Shown: positions 17,245-26,130 of the stretch, piece by piece
How the letters are laid out: each line of letters opens with the position of its first letter
Numbering within the stretch: position 1 is the first letter of the stretch
From: Spirochaetota bacterium
GTDB lineage: Bacteria; Spirochaetota; Spirochaetia; Sphaerochaetales; Sphaerochaetaceae
NCBI GenBank assembly: GCA_023401595.1
Contig: JAEXDQ010000043.1
Location: 17,126-81,125 of the forward strand
Length of the DNA: 64,000 nt
Direction: 5' to 3'
Notes under the pieces: model-generated
Databases searched by the model: none
Told to the model about the DNA's origin: nothing
Seen by the model: the letters and a program-made list of their open reading frames with translations, nothing else
Program-made: the position numbers and the translations under genes

Positions 17245-18135
17245 TCAAACGGCGGGGGAGGTCGCCTGCGATGCAAGGAATACCGCGATGTCCCGGTAGA
17301 CGGTCAGCCGGTCTTCTTCGTTGAGGACTTCATGCCGCATGCCCGGATAGACAATAGTGGTGATGTCGTGGTAGCCGATGCGCCTGAGCGTATTGACGGT
17401 ATCCCTCAGGCCGAGCTTGCCTCCGGTAACGGGATCGTCCTCGCCGCAGACGCTGAGGATTGGAAGGTCGGGATTCTTGCACTGGAACTTCTCGAACGCA
17501 TGCAGCTCCTTATCCGTTTTGAAGATGGTGAGCATCGCCTCGTTCTGATACGGGTAACGGCACAGCGGGTCGTTGTTCCTCGCCTGTTTGTTGGCTTCGC
17601 TGGCGCTGATCCACTGGATGTCGTCGGAATCCCCGTTGAGGAGACGGAACAGGGGGCTGTATCCATGCTCTCCGGAACGTTTGACCGCCAGCTCTCCAAG
17701 CGTGATGCCGATGGGGACGGCCGGTATGTACGCCACCGTGCCGCTGAGGACGAGCCGGGAGATTTCATCATCATGCCGCTGGAGATAACAGCGGGCGATC
17801 ATGGAGCCGAAGGAGTGCCCGAACAATGCGAGCGGGACGCCGGGGTAGGTCTTTTTGATGTGGCGGGAGATGCGCAGCTGGTCGTCGAGGAGCTGTCCGT
17901 ACCCGTCCATGTAGCCGAGGGGATATGCGTCGTTGACCGAACGCCCGTGACCCCTGTTGTCGGATATGATCGACGTAACGCCGTACTCTTTGAGATAGTC
18001 GATGAATTCGTAATACCGCTCCTTATGTTCGACCGCGCCGTGGATCAGCTGGAGGAGCAGCGTCGTCCGGGGAGCTTGCGCGATGGCGATGGAGAGTTCA
18101 AGACCGTCTTGGGCCGTAAGCGTCAGTTCCTTCAT
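17245..18135 (-). CDS. alpha/beta hydrolase, monoacylglycerol-lipase/serine aminopeptidase S33 type
   Basis: 296-residue serine hydrolase. LQLIHGAVEHKERY is the oxyanion loop, ISDNRGHGRS follows, and ALFGHSFGSMIARCYL contains the nucleophile elbow GHSFG. The acid is in SVCGEDDPVTGG and the base His in YPGMRHEVLNEEDR. These match the Hydrolase_4 family, which acts on lipid esters such as monoglycerides or lysophospholipids. The ATG at 18135 starts the conserved domain; in-frame codons further upstream give a basic extension lacking family features. It lies directly upstream of queH on the minus strand and is divergent from the TPR gene. Confidence 0.8.
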   Translation of the reverse strand: MKELTLTAQDGLELSIAIAQAPRTTLLLQLIHGAVEHKERYYEFIDYLKEYGVTSIISDNRGHGRSVNDAYPLGYMDGYGQLLDDQLRISRHIKKTYPGVPLALFGHSFGSMIARCYLQRHDDEISRLVLSGTVAYIPAVPIGITLGELAVKRSGEHGYSPLFRLLNGDSDDIQWISASEANKQARNNDPLCRYPYQNEAMLTIFKTDKELHAFEKFQCKNPDLPILSVCGEDDPVTGGKLGLRDTVNTLRRIGYHDITTIVYPGMRHEVLNEEDRLTVYRDIAVFLASQATSPAV

Positions 18136-18302
18136 GATCTCAGTGTACTGTGACAGGCGGCGTCTGGCAAAGGAGTTTTTTCGTCTCGATTTTTCCGGAC
18201 GGTTCATTTTTTCGGGTGATGACGGAACCCCGCTCCTTCGGAGTGCTTGTCAGTTTGCCTGTTTCCGTTTACGATGGAACAGCATATCGTCGGAGGAGTC
18301 AG

Positions 18303-19739
18303 ATGCCCGTAAAGAAGAATCCAAAGAAGCAGAATATCGGCCTATGGTTGGCTGTTCTTGTCATCATTCTCATTTGTATCCTGCCCATACCTGTCTGGGC
18401 TCGCGCAGCGTTGATCGTCGTGCTTGCCGCCGTGTTCACATATTGGCGCAGGAGCATCATTTTTTTCCTGATCGGCAACCGAAAGCTGATGGGCAATGAA
18501 AAGAAGGGCAAGGCCCCAGACCTTGACAAGGCCTGGGAGTGGTACCGTAAGGCGTGGGATTCCCATATCCGGCTGGACTATGCGGCGATTATCGCCAGTA
18601 CGTTCATTCAGAGGGGCGATGCCCGGTACGGCAAGGAAATCCTTGAGTCGGTGATCCTGAAGTCCCCCGGCACAGAGTTGGCGAAGTCCTCCAAGGTCGC
18701 GTTGTCGATGGCGTTTTGGCGTCTGGGCGATCTGCAGGGGGCGATCGACCTGCTGGAGGAAGTCCGCGAAGATGGTTACGAAGACAAGAACCTCTATGTG
18801 AACCTCGGCACGTATCTGTTGGAAAAGGGCGACTACAAGCGGGCCAAAAAAATCAACGACGAGGCCAAGAAGCTCGGCCCCGAATCTCCCGGAATCACCG
18901 ACAACCGCGGCTGGTATTATATCGCCACCGGAGACTGGCACAATGCGAAGAAGCTCTATGAGGAACTGACCGAGGACCGCAAGCCGAAGTTCCCGGAAGC
19001 CTACGTCCACGCAGCCCAGGTCAAGGTTCATTTCGGCGAGTATGACGCCGCCATCGACCTGTTCGAACGTGCCTTGGCACAGAGGTTCGTCCTGACCGCC
19101 GGCGTGTCGGCCGAAGTCGTCGAGGGGATGCTCAACGACCTGCGCGATCCCTCCCGCCGCAAGGGGGCCGCCGCGTCGATCGACGCCAGCGCCAGAATCG
19201 TAGCCGCCGGCGGCGCTCCGTTGGCCCCTGCCTCAGACGTTACCTCGACCGGTACCGCCTCTCATCTTGCGGTTGACGCCGTTGGTGCGGATACCGATAC
19301 ATCCCATGCCGCCGACCGGTCCTTCGCGTTGGTCAAGGCTTCCGAAGCGGAGGAATCCGACGACGAGCTGTCCATCGAAGAAGGGGACGGCCCTACGGAC
19401 GAGGAGCTTGGACTTGTCTGCGACGATTTCAGCGAGGACGAGGATGAACCTGATACCGCCGTTGATGAGGACGACGACCGAGAGCCGAATACCGATCTGG
19501 ACGAGAGCGATTTCCTTGACGATGACGATGATGAGGATGAAGACGAGGAGCCGGACGAAGAGTCCGTCGGCTACGACCTCGACGACGATGACGACCGTGA
19601 GCCGAATACCGAGCTTGATGATGAGGATGATTTGTACGATGATTCGGACGAGTCGGATTCCGTCGATGAAGACGACGTTTCGGCCGCTGATGACCCCGGT
19701 GATCGGAAGGATGCGTCAGAAGGGAACAGGAAACGATAA
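18303..19739 (+). CDS. membrane-anchored TPR protein with acidic repeat tail
   Basis: 478 residues. Two adjacent hydrophobic segments (about residues 12-50) anchor it in the inner membrane. Residues about 80-290 contain TPR-like helical repeats, for example EAYVHAAQVKVHFGEYDAAIDLFERAL. The last ~100 residues are almost all Asp and Glu, and include the short repeats DDDREPNTDLDESD and DDDREPNTELDDED. GGAGGAGTCAG precedes the ATG at 18303. Likely a scaffold protein; the acidic tail could bind cations or basic partners (inference). No enzyme motif is seen. Confidence 0.75.
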   Translation: MPVKKNPKKQNIGLWLAVLVIILICILPIPVWARAALIVVLAAVFTYWRRSIIFFLIGNRKLMGNEKKGKAPDLDKAWEWYRKAWDSHIRLDYAAIIASTFIQRGDARYGKEILESVILKSPGTELAKSSKVALSMAFWRLGDLQGAIDLLEEVREDGYEDKNLYVNLGTYLLEKGDYKRAKKINDEAKKLGPESPGITDNRGWYYIATGDWHNAKKLYEELTEDRKPKFPEAYVHAAQVKVHFGEYDAAIDLFERALAQRFVLTAGVSAEVVEGMLNDLRDPSRRKGAAASIDASARIVAAGGAPLAPASDVTSTGTASHLAVDAVGADTDTSHAADRSFALVKASEAEESDDELSIEEGDGPTDEELGLVCDDFSEDEDEPDTAVDEDDDREPNTDLDESDFLDDDDDEDEDEEPDEESVGYDLDDDDDREPNTELDDEDDLYDDSDESDSVDEDDVSAADDPGDRKDASEGNRKR

Positions 19740-19769
19740 CGAGTCCGATGCAGGGCGTCGATAACGATG

Positions 19770-19805
19770 CGCTCCCGTGTACCTTGCGTACCGGGGGCGT
19801 TTTTG
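19770..19805 (+). terminator. rho-independent terminator after the TPR gene
   Basis: Arms CGCTCCCG and CGGGGGCG (one G-U pair) extend inward with GTAC/GTAC around a five-base loop, followed by TTTTTG. It stands about 30 bases after the TPR gene stop. Confidence 0.8.
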
Positions 19806-19891
19806 TGTCTCAGGGAAACGGGGCGTCGCGCTGATGCACGCTCCAGCCTGAACGCCGCCTCCGACCTCGCGCGGAGCGCATGGAGCGGAGG

Positions 19892-21298
19892 CTATTCTCC
19901 TGGGCCGTATTGTCTGACCAGTTGCTTTCTCGTCCTGATGGAAAACAAAAGGTGGAAAGTTCCTGTGACCAGCCATGATACCGGGTATGAAAGGTAGATT
20001 GTGAAAATTGTCGGGTAGGCTTCGAATACGGTGGCTATCCAGACGATCCGGAGCAGGCAGGAGCCCATCAGCGAGATAACGGTGGAGAGAATGGACCTGT
20101 TCAGCCCCCTGAGCATGCCGGAGCCGATATCCATGAAAGACAGGGTGAAGTAGGTGCCGACCAGGAGTCTGATTCTGGTCTCCCCCGTCTGTATCGCAAG
20201 CGGCGCTGAGACGTACAGGTTGAGCAGGGGCTTCTGGAAACCGATGAGGATCGCCATGGAAATGATCGTGATCATGAAGGCTACGAGGTAACAGTCCCGC
20301 ATCACCTGACCGGCCCGTTTGAACTTGTGTGCGCCGTAATGCTGGCTCATGAATGTAATTGACGCCAAGGTGACTGAGTTGACCGCCGTATAGGCGAAGC
20401 TTTCAAGGCTGACACCCGCCGCGTTTCCATCAATGATGTCTGAACCGCCGGGACATTGCATGTTGTTGAGGCTGATGATGCTGCTTTGGATGATCATGTT
20501 GGACAGGGAGAACAGGGCCCCCTGCAACCCCGCGGGGAGTCCGTTGACTATTATGGCTTTCAATGAACCACGGTCGATCCTCAGCTTTGAAAAACGTACA
20601 CCGCACCATCCGGGGTCTTTCTTCAACTTCATCAACAGAATCAGCATCGATGCGAAATTCGATATCGCCGTGGCGATCGCCACCCCGTCCACCGACATCT
20701 TCATGATCAGGACGAAGTACAGGTTGAGGCCGATGTTCAATAGGCCGGAGAAGGACAATACGAACAGGGGCGTCTTCGTGTCGCCCTTCGCACGGAAGAT
20801 GGAGATCAGGAAATTGGTCAACGACAGGAAGGGGACGCAGAGGAAGTAGATTCTGGCGTACAGGGTGGCGAGTTCCAGGATATGGCCTTCGTCGCCCATC
20901 ATGATGAGGATAGGGCGGCTGAAGACCAACCCCAGGATCATGCAGATGATTCCGGCGACAAGCCCCGTCACCAAGGAGGTGTGGACGGCCTTGCCAGTCC
21001 GCTCCGGGTCCCGGGCCCCTATGTAGCGGGCCACGACGATCCCAGAGCCTGTGGCGAAGCCCATGAAGACATTGGCGATCATGTTTATCATTGACCCCGT
21101 CGTTCCTATGGAGCCTATCGCTCCATCGACATTGGACAGTCCGACGACGATCATGTCTGCGGCTGAATAAAATGTCTGGAGAAGGTTCGTCAGAATCAGA
21201 GGTATCACGAAAGAAAAAATCTTATTGATCAGCGGGCCGGTCAATAAATCCTTGTCTTCAATTTTTTTCACAGCAGCCTCAACAACTCTCTCTGCCAT
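19892..21298 (-). CDS. MATE-family efflux transporter
   Basis: 468-residue inner-membrane antiporter with about twelve helices. N-terminal motif: DLLTGPLINKIFSFVIPLILTNLLQTFY, followed by SAADMIVVGLSNVDGAIGSIG, typical of DinF/NorM-like MATE proteins. Members export drugs or metabolites using Na+ or H+ gradients. It is convergent with the TPR gene and divergent from the ABC exporter pair. The substrate cannot be deduced. Confidence 0.88.
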   Translation of the reverse strand: MAERVVEAAVKKIEDKDLLTGPLINKIFSFVIPLILTNLLQTFYSAADMIVVGLSNVDGAIGSIGTTGSMINMIANVFMGFATGSGIVVARYIGARDPERTGKAVHTSLVTGLVAGIICMILGLVFSRPILIMMGDEGHILELATLYARIYFLCVPFLSLTNFLISIFRAKGDTKTPLFVLSFSGLLNIGLNLYFVLIMKMSVDGVAIATAISNFASMLILLMKLKKDPGWCGVRFSKLRIDRGSLKAIIVNGLPAGLQGALFSLSNMIIQSSIISLNNMQCPGGSDIIDGNAAGVSLESFAYTAVNSVTLASITFMSQHYGAHKFKRAGQVMRDCYLVAFMITIISMAILIGFQKPLLNLYVSAPLAIQTGETRIRLLVGTYFTLSFMDIGSGMLRGLNRSILSTVISLMGSCLLRIVWIATVFEAYPTIFTIYLSYPVSWLVTGTFHLLFSIRTRKQLVRQYGPGE

Positions 21299-21661
21299 AT
21301 CATGGATACCCTTTGAAAATCAAGGAGATGCATCTCACTTTCAGGGAATTCGTAGAATCTCCTCCTTGGAAACGGTGTAGAACGTTTGTCGGCGAGCTTT
21401 ATTGTCCATATTTCATGTCTATGGAAAAACTCTGGCTCCTCTTCGTCTTGGGATCAAACGTGTTTTTCCCTTTGTCCGGGTTGTGGGAGGCCTGCCGAGA
21501 AGACCTGTTGCGGAGGCCGGTACCACGGTACCAAGATGATGGCGAGATACGATCTTGCCGTCTGATGTAACGTCTGAAGCATGATTCAACGGCACAAAAG
21601 ATTTGGTCGTTTTTGGAAGTTTGGCTTTACGATGGGGGGAGAACTGAGTAGATTAGGATTC
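21299..21661. other. divergent intergenic region between MATE and ABC exporter genes
   Basis: About 360 bases that must contain both divergent promoters. A short frame across 21313-21570 lacks recognisable features and a convincing ribosome-binding site, so I do not call it a gene. A GGTACCACGGTACC near-repeat lies around 21520. Confidence 0.4.
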
Positions 21662-23395
21662 ATGTGGAGCATTGCTAAATTTCTCAAGCCCTATGCGGGG
21701 CAAGTGGCGGTCGCGCTGGTTCTGGTTGTATTGCAGGTGTTCGCCAGCCTGGGGTTGCCAACCGTCATGGCCAAGATCGTCGATGTGGGCATTCCCGCCG
21801 GGAATCTGCCGTATATATGGAAGATGGGCGCGTTGATGCTGGGGCTGTCTCTGTTGCAGGTCCTGGTGATGGTCGGCGTGGGTTTTTTCTCTTCAAGGAT
21901 TTCGAGCGCGTTCGGCAGGGACGTCCGGAGGAAGGTGTTCGAGAAGGTTGAGTCAAGCTCCATGGCCGAGGTTGACCGCTTCGGGATTTCATCGCTTATC
22001 ACAAGGACTACGAACGACATTACACAGGTGCAGAATTTCATCGTCATGCTGCTGAGGATGGTGGTGACGGCTCCGATCATGTTTATCGGAAGCGTCGTGC
22101 TGGCCATAGGAGTGGACAGGCAGCTGTCGCTGGTGATCGTTGCGGCGCTGCCGTTGCTCATGGCGTTGATCATCTTGATCCTTGTCAAGGCTTCGAAGCT
22201 CTTCGCTTCGTTGCAGGTGAAGATCGATCGCCTGAACCAGTTGGTTCGTGAACATCTGGCGGGTACGAGGGTGATTCGGGCGTTCGTCACGACGAAATAT
22301 GAGCGCAAGCGGTTCGACGAGGGGAACGCCGACCTGACCAAGACGACGGTGAAGGTCCAGTCGATAGCCAGCGGTCTGATGCCCGGCATGATGATCATCA
22401 TGAACCTGACTACGGTGGCGGTCATGTGGTTCGGCGGCGTGCGGGTGGAAGCCGGCGGCATGCAGGTCGGCCAGCTGATGAGCTTCGTCCAATACGTGAC
22501 CCAGATTCTGATGAGCGTGTCGATGCTGTCGATGCTGATGCTGATCCTCCCCAGAGCCACTGTGTCGGCCAAGCGTATCAACGAGGTACTGGACGTAGTG
22601 CCGCGGATTGTGGATCCGCCGGCTGGAACCGAGGCTCCGAAGCCTGTCCGGGGTGAAGTTCGGTTCGACCACGTGACTTTCGCATATCCCGGTGCGCTGG
22701 AGCCGGTGTTGCATGATATTGATTTCGTCGCCGAGGCTGGCAAGACCACGGCTATCATTGGGGCGACGGGCAGCGGTAAAAGCACGGTCCTCAACCTGAT
22801 CGACCGGCTGTACGATGTCGACGAGGGTTCGGTCAGGATCGACGGGACACCTGTGACCGGCTACAGGGTCAAGGATTTGCGCGACAGCATCGGGTTCGTG
22901 CCGCAGAAGGGTGTGCTTTTCTCCGGGACGATAGCCGACAACATCCGCTACGGGAACGAGGACGCGACCGACGGGCAGGTTCGCGCCGCTGCGAAGACCG
23001 CCCAGGCGCTGGGGTTCATAGAGGAGAAGCCGGAAGGCTTCGACGACATGATTTCGCAGGGGGGCAAGAACGTCTCCGGCGGGCAGAAGCAACGTCTCGC
23101 CATCGCTCGCGCTCTTGTGCGGAAGGTGCCTGTCTATATGTTCGACGACAGTTTTTCTGCGTTGGACTTCAAGACCGACGCGGCGCTGCGTGCGGCGCTG
23201 AAGGAGGATGTGGCGGGAAGTACCGTCATCATCGTGGCGCAGCGTATCAGCACGATCATGCAGGCCGACAAGATCATCGTCCTGGACGGAGGGAAGATCG
23301 TGGGCATGGGCCGTCACAGGGAATTGTTGGAGATCTGCCCGCTGTACAGGGAGATCGCCAGTTCACAGCTGTCTGATGAGGAGCTTGCGGGATGA
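21662..23395 (+). CDS. ABC exporter half-transporter, degenerate-site subunit
   Basis: 577-residue fused membrane/ATPase half-transporter. Six helices in residues 1-310, then an ATPase domain with Walker A GATGSGKST, signature VSGGQKQRL and Walker B VYMFDDSFSALD. The residue after the Walker B Asp is Asp rather than catalytic Glu. This is the mark of the degenerate half of heterodimeric exporters such as TM287/288. It overlaps the next gene by four bases (ATGA). Start at 21662 is chosen for family-like MWSIAKFLKPYAGQ; in-frame ATGs at 21581 and 21634 are alternatives. Confidence 0.88.
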   Translation: MWSIAKFLKPYAGQVAVALVLVVLQVFASLGLPTVMAKIVDVGIPAGNLPYIWKMGALMLGLSLLQVLVMVGVGFFSSRISSAFGRDVRRKVFEKVESSSMAEVDRFGISSLITRTTNDITQVQNFIVMLLRMVVTAPIMFIGSVVLAIGVDRQLSLVIVAALPLLMALIILILVKASKLFASLQVKIDRLNQLVREHLAGTRVIRAFVTTKYERKRFDEGNADLTKTTVKVQSIASGLMPGMMIIMNLTTVAVMWFGGVRVEAGGMQVGQLMSFVQYVTQILMSVSMLSMLMLILPRATVSAKRINEVLDVVPRIVDPPAGTEAPKPVRGEVRFDHVTFAYPGALEPVLHDIDFVAEAGKTTAIIGATGSGKSTVLNLIDRLYDVDEGSVRIDGTPVTGYRVKDLRDSIGFVPQKGVLFSGTIADNIRYGNEDATDGQVRAAAKTAQALGFIEEKPEGFDDMISQGGKNVSGGQKQRLAIARALVRKVPVYMFDDSFSALDFKTDAALRAALKEDVAGSTVIIVAQRISTIMQADKIIVLDGGKIVGMGRHRELLEICPLYREIASSQLSDEELAG

Positions 23396-25284
23396 ACCAG
23401 AACACTGAACAGAAGCAGGCCCGTATGCCCGGGCCGATGGGGCGTGGCGGCCATGGTCGCATGACTGGCGAGAAGCCGAAGGATTTCAAGAAATCGTTCA
23501 AGCGGTTGCTGGGACAGCTGGGGCCGTTCAAATATGTGCTGGCGTTCGCCATCGTCTGTTCGCTGATCGGCGTGGTGGTGTCGGCGTTCTCGCCGATGAT
23601 CCTCGGCATGGTTACGACCGCGTTGTACGATGGAGCCCGGAACATGGCGGCTGGAACCGGCGGGTTCGACTGGGGGCGGATCAAGCTGATTCTGCTGATT
23701 CTGTCCGCCACCTACATTGTTTCGCCGCTGTTCCGGTACATCCAGAATGTGACGATGGTCAAGGTGTCCCAGAAGATTGTCTATTCGATGCGCAAGGGTA
23801 TCAGCGCCAAGCTGGACCGGTTGCCGCTTTCGTATTACGACGGGCGTAGCCGCGGCGATATCATGAGCCGAGTGACCAACGATGTCGATATGATCAGCCA
23901 GTCGTTGCAGGAGGGTATCAGCCAGGTGTTGGTCGCCCTGTTCACCTTGGTCGCGTTGCTGGTGATGATGTTGTCCATCAATGTCTGGATGACGTTGGCC
24001 GGGCTGGTCGTCCTGCCGTTGTCGTTGGTCATCGCTAAAAGCGTCATCAAGCGCTCGCAGAAGTACTTCCTCGGCAACCAGAGGCATCTGGGCGAGGTGA
24101 ACGGTCATATCGAGGAGATGTACGGCGGCCACGAGGTCGTCAAGGCGTTCTGCCGCGAGGATGAGTCGATGCTGAAGTTCGACGAGGCTAACGGCAAGCT
24201 GTATGTGGACGGCTGGAAGTCCAACTTCTATTCGAGCATCATGATGCCGTTGGTGGGTTTCGCCGGGAATGCGGGGTATGTGTTCGTCGTCGTCCTCGGC
24301 GCGGTATTCGCGTCGAAGGGTATGCTGGCTGTCGGGGAAATCCAGGCGTTCATCCAGTATATGAGACGGTTCAATCAGCCTGTGAACGAGGTCGCGAACA
24401 TCGCCAATGTGTTTCAGTCGACGATCGCCGCGGCCGAGCGGGTGTTCGAGTTGCTGGACGAGCCTGAGGAACCGGCCGATGTCCCTGACGCCCATGTAGG
24501 TCCCGCCGCGGCCAATGACGCCCCTATGGCGGGGGCTTCCGGCGAGGTCTGCTTCAACCATGTCCGCTTCGGCTACAGTCCCGACAAAATCCTGATCAAG
24601 GATTTCAACGTCCGGGTCCCTCAGGGGACCAAGGTCGCCATCGTCGGGCCCACGGGCGCTGGCAAGACGACGTTGATCAACCTGCTGATGCGTTTCTATG
24701 ATGTGTCCGGCGGTTCCATCACCGTCGACGGTATCGATATCCGCGACTGGAACCGGGACAGCCTGCGCAACCAGTTCGGCATGGTCCTCCAGGACACCTG
24801 GCTCTTCAACGGCACCATCGCCCAGAACATCTCCTACGGCGCGGGTCGCCCGGACCTCCCCGTCGAGGAGGTCCGCGAGGCCGCCCGCCTCGCCTGCGCC
24901 GACCACTTCATCCAGACCCTCCCCGGCGGCTACGACATGGTCGTCGGCGAAGAGGGCGGCAACATGAGCCAGGGCGAGCGGCAGCTCGTGACGATCGCCC
25001 GCGCGATCATCAGCGACCCGCGAATCCTGATTCTGGACGAAGCGACGAGCAACGTGGACACCCGGACCGAAGTACTGATACAGCAGGCCATGAAGAACCT
25101 GATGGCGGGCCGGACGAGCTTCATTATCGCCCACCGTCTTTCGACAATCCGTGACGCCGACCTGATCCTCGTGCTGCGCGACGGCGATATCGTCGAACAC
25201 GGGACCCACGAAAGCCTGCTCGCGGAGAACGGGTTCTATGCGGAGCTGTATAATAGTCAGTTTGCATCGAAGGCTGTTTCGTGA
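23392..25284 (+). CDS. ABC exporter half-transporter, catalytically intact subunit
   Basis: 630-residue partner of the preceding subunit. A polar Gly/Arg/Lys-rich extension of about 35 residues precedes six helices. ATPase motifs: Walker A GPTGAGKTT, signature variant MSQGERQLV, Walker B ILILDEATSNVD with catalytic Glu, and the switch His in FIIAHRLST. The pair forms an asymmetric multidrug or lipid exporter, with one hydrolysing site made from this Walker A/B and the partner's signature. Translation is coupled through the ATGA overlap. Confidence 0.9.
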   Translation: MNQNTEQKQARMPGPMGRGGHGRMTGEKPKDFKKSFKRLLGQLGPFKYVLAFAIVCSLIGVVVSAFSPMILGMVTTALYDGARNMAAGTGGFDWGRIKLILLILSATYIVSPLFRYIQNVTMVKVSQKIVYSMRKGISAKLDRLPLSYYDGRSRGDIMSRVTNDVDMISQSLQEGISQVLVALFTLVALLVMMLSINVWMTLAGLVVLPLSLVIAKSVIKRSQKYFLGNQRHLGEVNGHIEEMYGGHEVVKAFCREDESMLKFDEANGKLYVDGWKSNFYSSIMMPLVGFAGNAGYVFVVVLGAVFASKGMLAVGEIQAFIQYMRRFNQPVNEVANIANVFQSTIAAAERVFELLDEPEEPADVPDAHVGPAAANDAPMAGASGEVCFNHVRFGYSPDKILIKDFNVRVPQGTKVAIVGPTGAGKTTLINLLMRFYDVSGGSITVDGIDIRDWNRDSLRNQFGMVLQDTWLFNGTIAQNISYGAGRPDLPVEEVREAARLACADHFIQTLPGGYDMVVGEEGGNMSQGERQLVTIARAIISDPRILILDEATSNVDTRTEVLIQQAMKNLMAGRTSFIIAHRLSTIRDADLILVLRDGDIVEHGTHESLLAENGFYAELYNSQFASKAVS

Positions 25285-26130
25285 TACTCTTATTGCTCGG
25301 ATAACAGTTCCGTGACTGCGTTGTCTTCGGCAAAGCCGTACACGGGGTACTGTCTTGGCCTTGACGCCTTGCCACTGGACTGTTCTCCTTCGCAAGACTT
25401 GCTCGGATAATCATCGGCATACTGCGTTGCTGCGACAGAGCCGTGTTCACGCACTGTCCCTGTCTTGCGGTCTTGTCTACCGGTGATTCTCCTTCGCAAT
25501 GGTTGATGGTTGGATAACAGTTCCGTGACTGCGTTGTCTTTGGCAAAGCCGTACGCGGGGTACTGTCTTTGCTTTGACGCCTTGCCACTGGACTGTTCTC
25601 CTTCGCAAGGTTTGCCCTGATGACCTCTGCGATACCGCGTTGGTCGCCACGCTCCCGTACCAAGGGGCGGCGATGTTTTTCGCCCTATCCGATATCTTGC
25701 CCCATGTCTTCGCATGATATCCGAATGCGGAAGGCGGCTTTCTTCCTTGTCTTGGGGAAGGGCCCCCAATGATGGTGGAGGAATGGTCGTTGGCCTATGG
25801 GGGCGCCCGGTCTATCGGACGTATTCCTGTATGTTTTGCCGATGTGGGTCGGTAAACATCGTCCGGGCCGTCCGGAGGCTTCTGCCTGTGCGGAGGCTGT
25901 TTCCGCAGGTTCATAAGGCGTGGCTTGATGTTAGGCTTGCCTGCTGAGCGAGTAGGGTCGGCTATGTAGAGAGTGGTGTAGAGAGCGGGCTGCAGTGCGG
26001 GACTATGCGGTCATGGGGGCTGTGGTTTGGGGCTTGTGTAGGGTGTAGGGGCTATCTGTGGGCGCTGTCAATTGGGATGAACCCGCGGGTTTTGGCCTGT
26101 GTGACCTATAGAGGGGAAGTTGCCGATATC
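25285..26130. other. long intergenic region with repeat array
   Basis: About 850 bases between the exporter and cardiolipin synthase. The left third is a tandem repeat described separately. Minus-strand open frames run through it, but the two near-identical copies differ almost only at amino-acid-changing positions, so coding is unlikely. The right part has GC-rich sequence without a recognisable gene. Confidence 0.5.
25299..25609. repeat. three tandem units of ~105 bp, outer two nearly identical
   Basis: Unit 1 (25299-25396) and unit 3 (25512-25609) match over 98 bases with four substitutions and no gap. The middle unit, starting at 25404, is diverged but keeps the GGATAA start, the TGCGTTG segment and the CTCCTTCGCAA end. 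Possibly a dispersed intergenic element of this genome. Function unknown. Confidence 0.75.

Noticed and set aside
21313..21570. 85-residue open frame between MATE and exporter genes
   Set aside because: No family features, poor start signal, and it occupies the region that must hold two divergent promoters.
21989..23317. 442-residue minus-strand open frame opposite the first exporter subunit
   Set aside because: Antisense shadow; no start signal or family features.
23314..25395. 693-residue minus-strand open frame opposite the ABC exporter
   Set aside because: It is the shadow of a GC-rich gene with clear Walker motifs on the plus strand; the minus frame is His/Arg/Asp-rich without domains.
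25299..25609. CRISPR array in the exporter-cls gap
   Set aside because: Units are ~105 bp and similar throughout, not short repeats with unique spacers.
25290..25769. 159-residue minus-strand frame through the ~105-bp repeats
   Set aside because: The four differences between the two near-identical units are almost all amino-acid changing in this frame, so no protein-level selection is visible.
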